NCBI GenBank assembly: GCA_900548085.1
Contig: URJF01000067.1
Location: 1-7,887, forward strand
Source of the DNA: an uncultured Oscillospiraceae bacterium
GTDB lineage: Bacteria; Bacillota; Clostridia; Oscillospirales; Acutalibacteraceae
Length of the DNA: 7,887 nucleotides
Reading direction: 5' to 3'
The position numbers and the translations under genes were made by a program. Below the pieces are notes generated by a model, which was given only the letters and a program-made list of their open reading frames with translations, was not told the origin of the DNA and searched no databases. Every line of letters begins with the position of its first letter. The stretch's first letter is position 1. Below, in pieces: positions 6,611 to 7,887 of the stretch.

Positions 6611-7887
6611 TGTCACATAAAAAATGGATTGTCCGTGACGCCGACAAAAACAAGGCGTCCGAAATAAGTGAAAAATTCAATATAGACCCGTTTGTTGCCT
6701 ATCTTATGGTATCCAGAGGTATTGTCAGCGATGTGGAAGTGTCGATGTTTTTGTCCGATAACTGCTTTCTGACCTCACCTCTGGATTTTGCCGATATGGA
6801 TGAGGCAGTTTTTGCTGTAGGTGAGGCTATAGATGTGGGGGACAAAATTTGTATTTATGGCGACTACGACTGCGACGGTGTAACCTCCACGGCATTGCTC
6901 TTTGACTTTTTACGCAACGAAGGGGCAGATGTTATGTACTACATTCCGTCTCGCTTGGACGAAGGATACGGACTTAATAATGATGCTGTAGATAAGCTTT
7001 GTGCCCAGGGTGTAAATCTCATTGTTACCGTGGACAACGGAATTACCGCCTTTGACGAGGCAGAGCATATTTATGAGTTGGGTATGCGGCTTGTGGTTAC
7101 AGACCACCACCGTCTTTCAGGAGACAGATTACCCCGTGCCGAAGCCGTGGTGAATCCTCATCGCAGTGACAATAATCTTAAGTTTGCAGATTACTGCGGT
7201 GTTGGGGTTGCATTTAAGTTAGCTTGTGCTATGTATGACGGAGACACTGATGATTTGAGACAGCGTTATCTTGACCTTGTTGCAATCGGTACTGTAGCCG
7301 ATATGGTACCGCTGAAAGATGAAAACAGAAATTTTGTCCGTCTCGGTTTGGAACAAATTAACAAAAATCCACGCCCTGCAATTAGGTCATTTATGATGCG
7401 CAACGGCGAAAAGCAGTATACCTCCACAGACATAACATTTCAGCTGTGCCCAAAAATTAACGCAGTAGGCAGAATGGATGATGCAAAAGACGCTGTAGAA
7501 TTTTTGCTCAGCGACTCTGTAGACGGTGCAGAAGTCCTGTATTCGCGATTGATAGAAGAAAACACAAAGCGTCAGGAGGAAGAACAGCGTGTCATTGATG
7601 AGATTAGGGAGATTATTGCTAAGAATCCTAAACTCGTTTCCGACCGTGTTATCGTCTTGGCAGGAAAGAATTTTCATACCGGAATTATCGGAATAGTTGC
7701 CGCTAAAGTTCTTGGTATCTACGGCAAGCCCGCCTTTGTTATTTCTGTATCCGATGACGGTACAGCCCATGGCTCTGCACGCAGCATAGAAGGCTTTGAT
7801 ATTTTTGATGCGGTTTCTGCCTGTGCGGAGAATCTTATTCAGTTTGGCGGTCATCCGATGGCTGCAGGTGTTACACTATATACCGAT
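6610..7887 (+). CDS. recJ: Single-stranded-DNA-specific 5'-3' exonuclease RecJ (3' end outside window)
   Basis: RecJ degrades single-stranded DNA from the 5' end in RecF-pathway recombination and in base-excision and mismatch repair. The first 426 residues are visible, and the frame is still open at the window edge. The DHH phosphoesterase motifs occur in order: I, CIYGDYDCDGVTSTALL (81-97, Asp85, Asp87, Asp89); II, VTVDNG (139-144); III, VVTDHHRL (162-169); IV, GTVADMVPL (227-235). The DHHA1 domain follows, with FHTGIIGIVAAK (355-366), GSARS (388-392) and the GGHPMAAG loop (413-420). About 311-340 is a charged helix joining the two domains. The C-terminal OB region is missing. The start ATG at 6610 forms TAATG with the hisE stop. 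No strong ribosome site is close (AAGG at 6590-6593 is 16 bases away), so translation probably depends on ribosomes finishing hisE. Confidence 0.96.
   Translation, partial: MSHKKWIVRDADKNKASEISEKFNIDPFVAYLMVSRGIVSDVEVSMFLSDNCFLTSPLDFADMDEAVFAVGEAIDVGDKICIYGDYDCDGVTSTALLFDFLRNEGADVMYYIPSRLDEGYGLNNDAVDKLCAQGVNLIVTVDNGITAFDEAEHIYELGMRLVVTDHHRLSGDRLPRAEAVVNPHRSDNNLKFADYCGVGVAFKLACAMYDGDTDDLRQRYLDLVAIGTVADMVPLKDENRNFVRLGLEQINKNPRPAIRSFMMRNGEKQYTSTDITFQLCPKINAVGRMDDAKDAVEFLLSDSVDGAEVLYSRLIEENTKRQEEEQRVIDEIREIIAKNPKLVSDRVIVLAGKNFHTGIIGIVAAKVLGIYGKPAFVISVSDDGTAHGSARSIEGFDIFDAVSACAENLIQFGGHPMAAGVTLYTD

Noticed and set aside
7387..7854. Minus-strand open frame of 155 codons at the right end
   Set aside because: It is antisense to the RecJ DHHA1 region, which is clearly coding on the plus strand.

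Overview
The window carries one continuous run of plus-strand genes. It opens inside polC, continues through a compact histidine-biosynthesis operon, and closes inside recJ. I see no RNA genes, mobile elements, CRISPR repeats or credible minus-strand genes. A PolC-type replicative polymerase, a HisZ/short-HisG type of ATP phosphoribosyltransferase, strong AGGAGG-like ribosome-binding sites and moderate base composition point to a low- to mid-GC Firmicute. Clostridia, perhaps the Ruminococcaceae/Oscillospiraceae, is my best inference; the genus cannot be read from this sequence.

Layout: 1-1638 encodes the C-terminal 545 residues of PolC, with its zinc-binding cysteines, the three catalytic aspartates and a C-terminal clamp-binding motif. 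Bases 1639-1733 are the only substantial intergenic gap. This gap holds a good sigma-A-type promoter, a small palindrome over the likely transcription start, and an unusual Shine-Dalgarno/hairpin/start-codon arrangement. The his operon follows: hisZG (a natural fusion, 1734-3347), hisD (3363-4646), hisB (4657-5235), hisA (5236-5952), hisI (5945-6277) and hisE (6287-6610). The first 426 codons of recJ (6610-7887) follow with a TAATG stop/start overlap and run off the window.

Together the his genes encode step 1 (HisZG), step 2 (HisE), step 3 (HisI), step 4 (HisA), step 6 (HisB) and the last two oxidations (HisD). The two subunits of imidazole glycerol phosphate synthase (HisH and HisF, step 5), the aminotransferase HisC and the histidinol-phosphate phosphatase are not here and must lie elsewhere if the pathway is complete. 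Gene spacing is very tight (about 15, 10, 0, -8, 9 and -1 bases), which suggests one polycistronic, translationally coupled transcript that extends into recJ. No Rho-independent terminator is visible anywhere in the window.

Most of the window is ordinary core metabolism and replication. The points worth a second look are the in-frame hisZ-hisG fusion, the absence of hisH and hisF, the promoter palindrome and hairpin leader of the operon, and the coupling of recJ to hisE. I found no evidence of a wholly new system.
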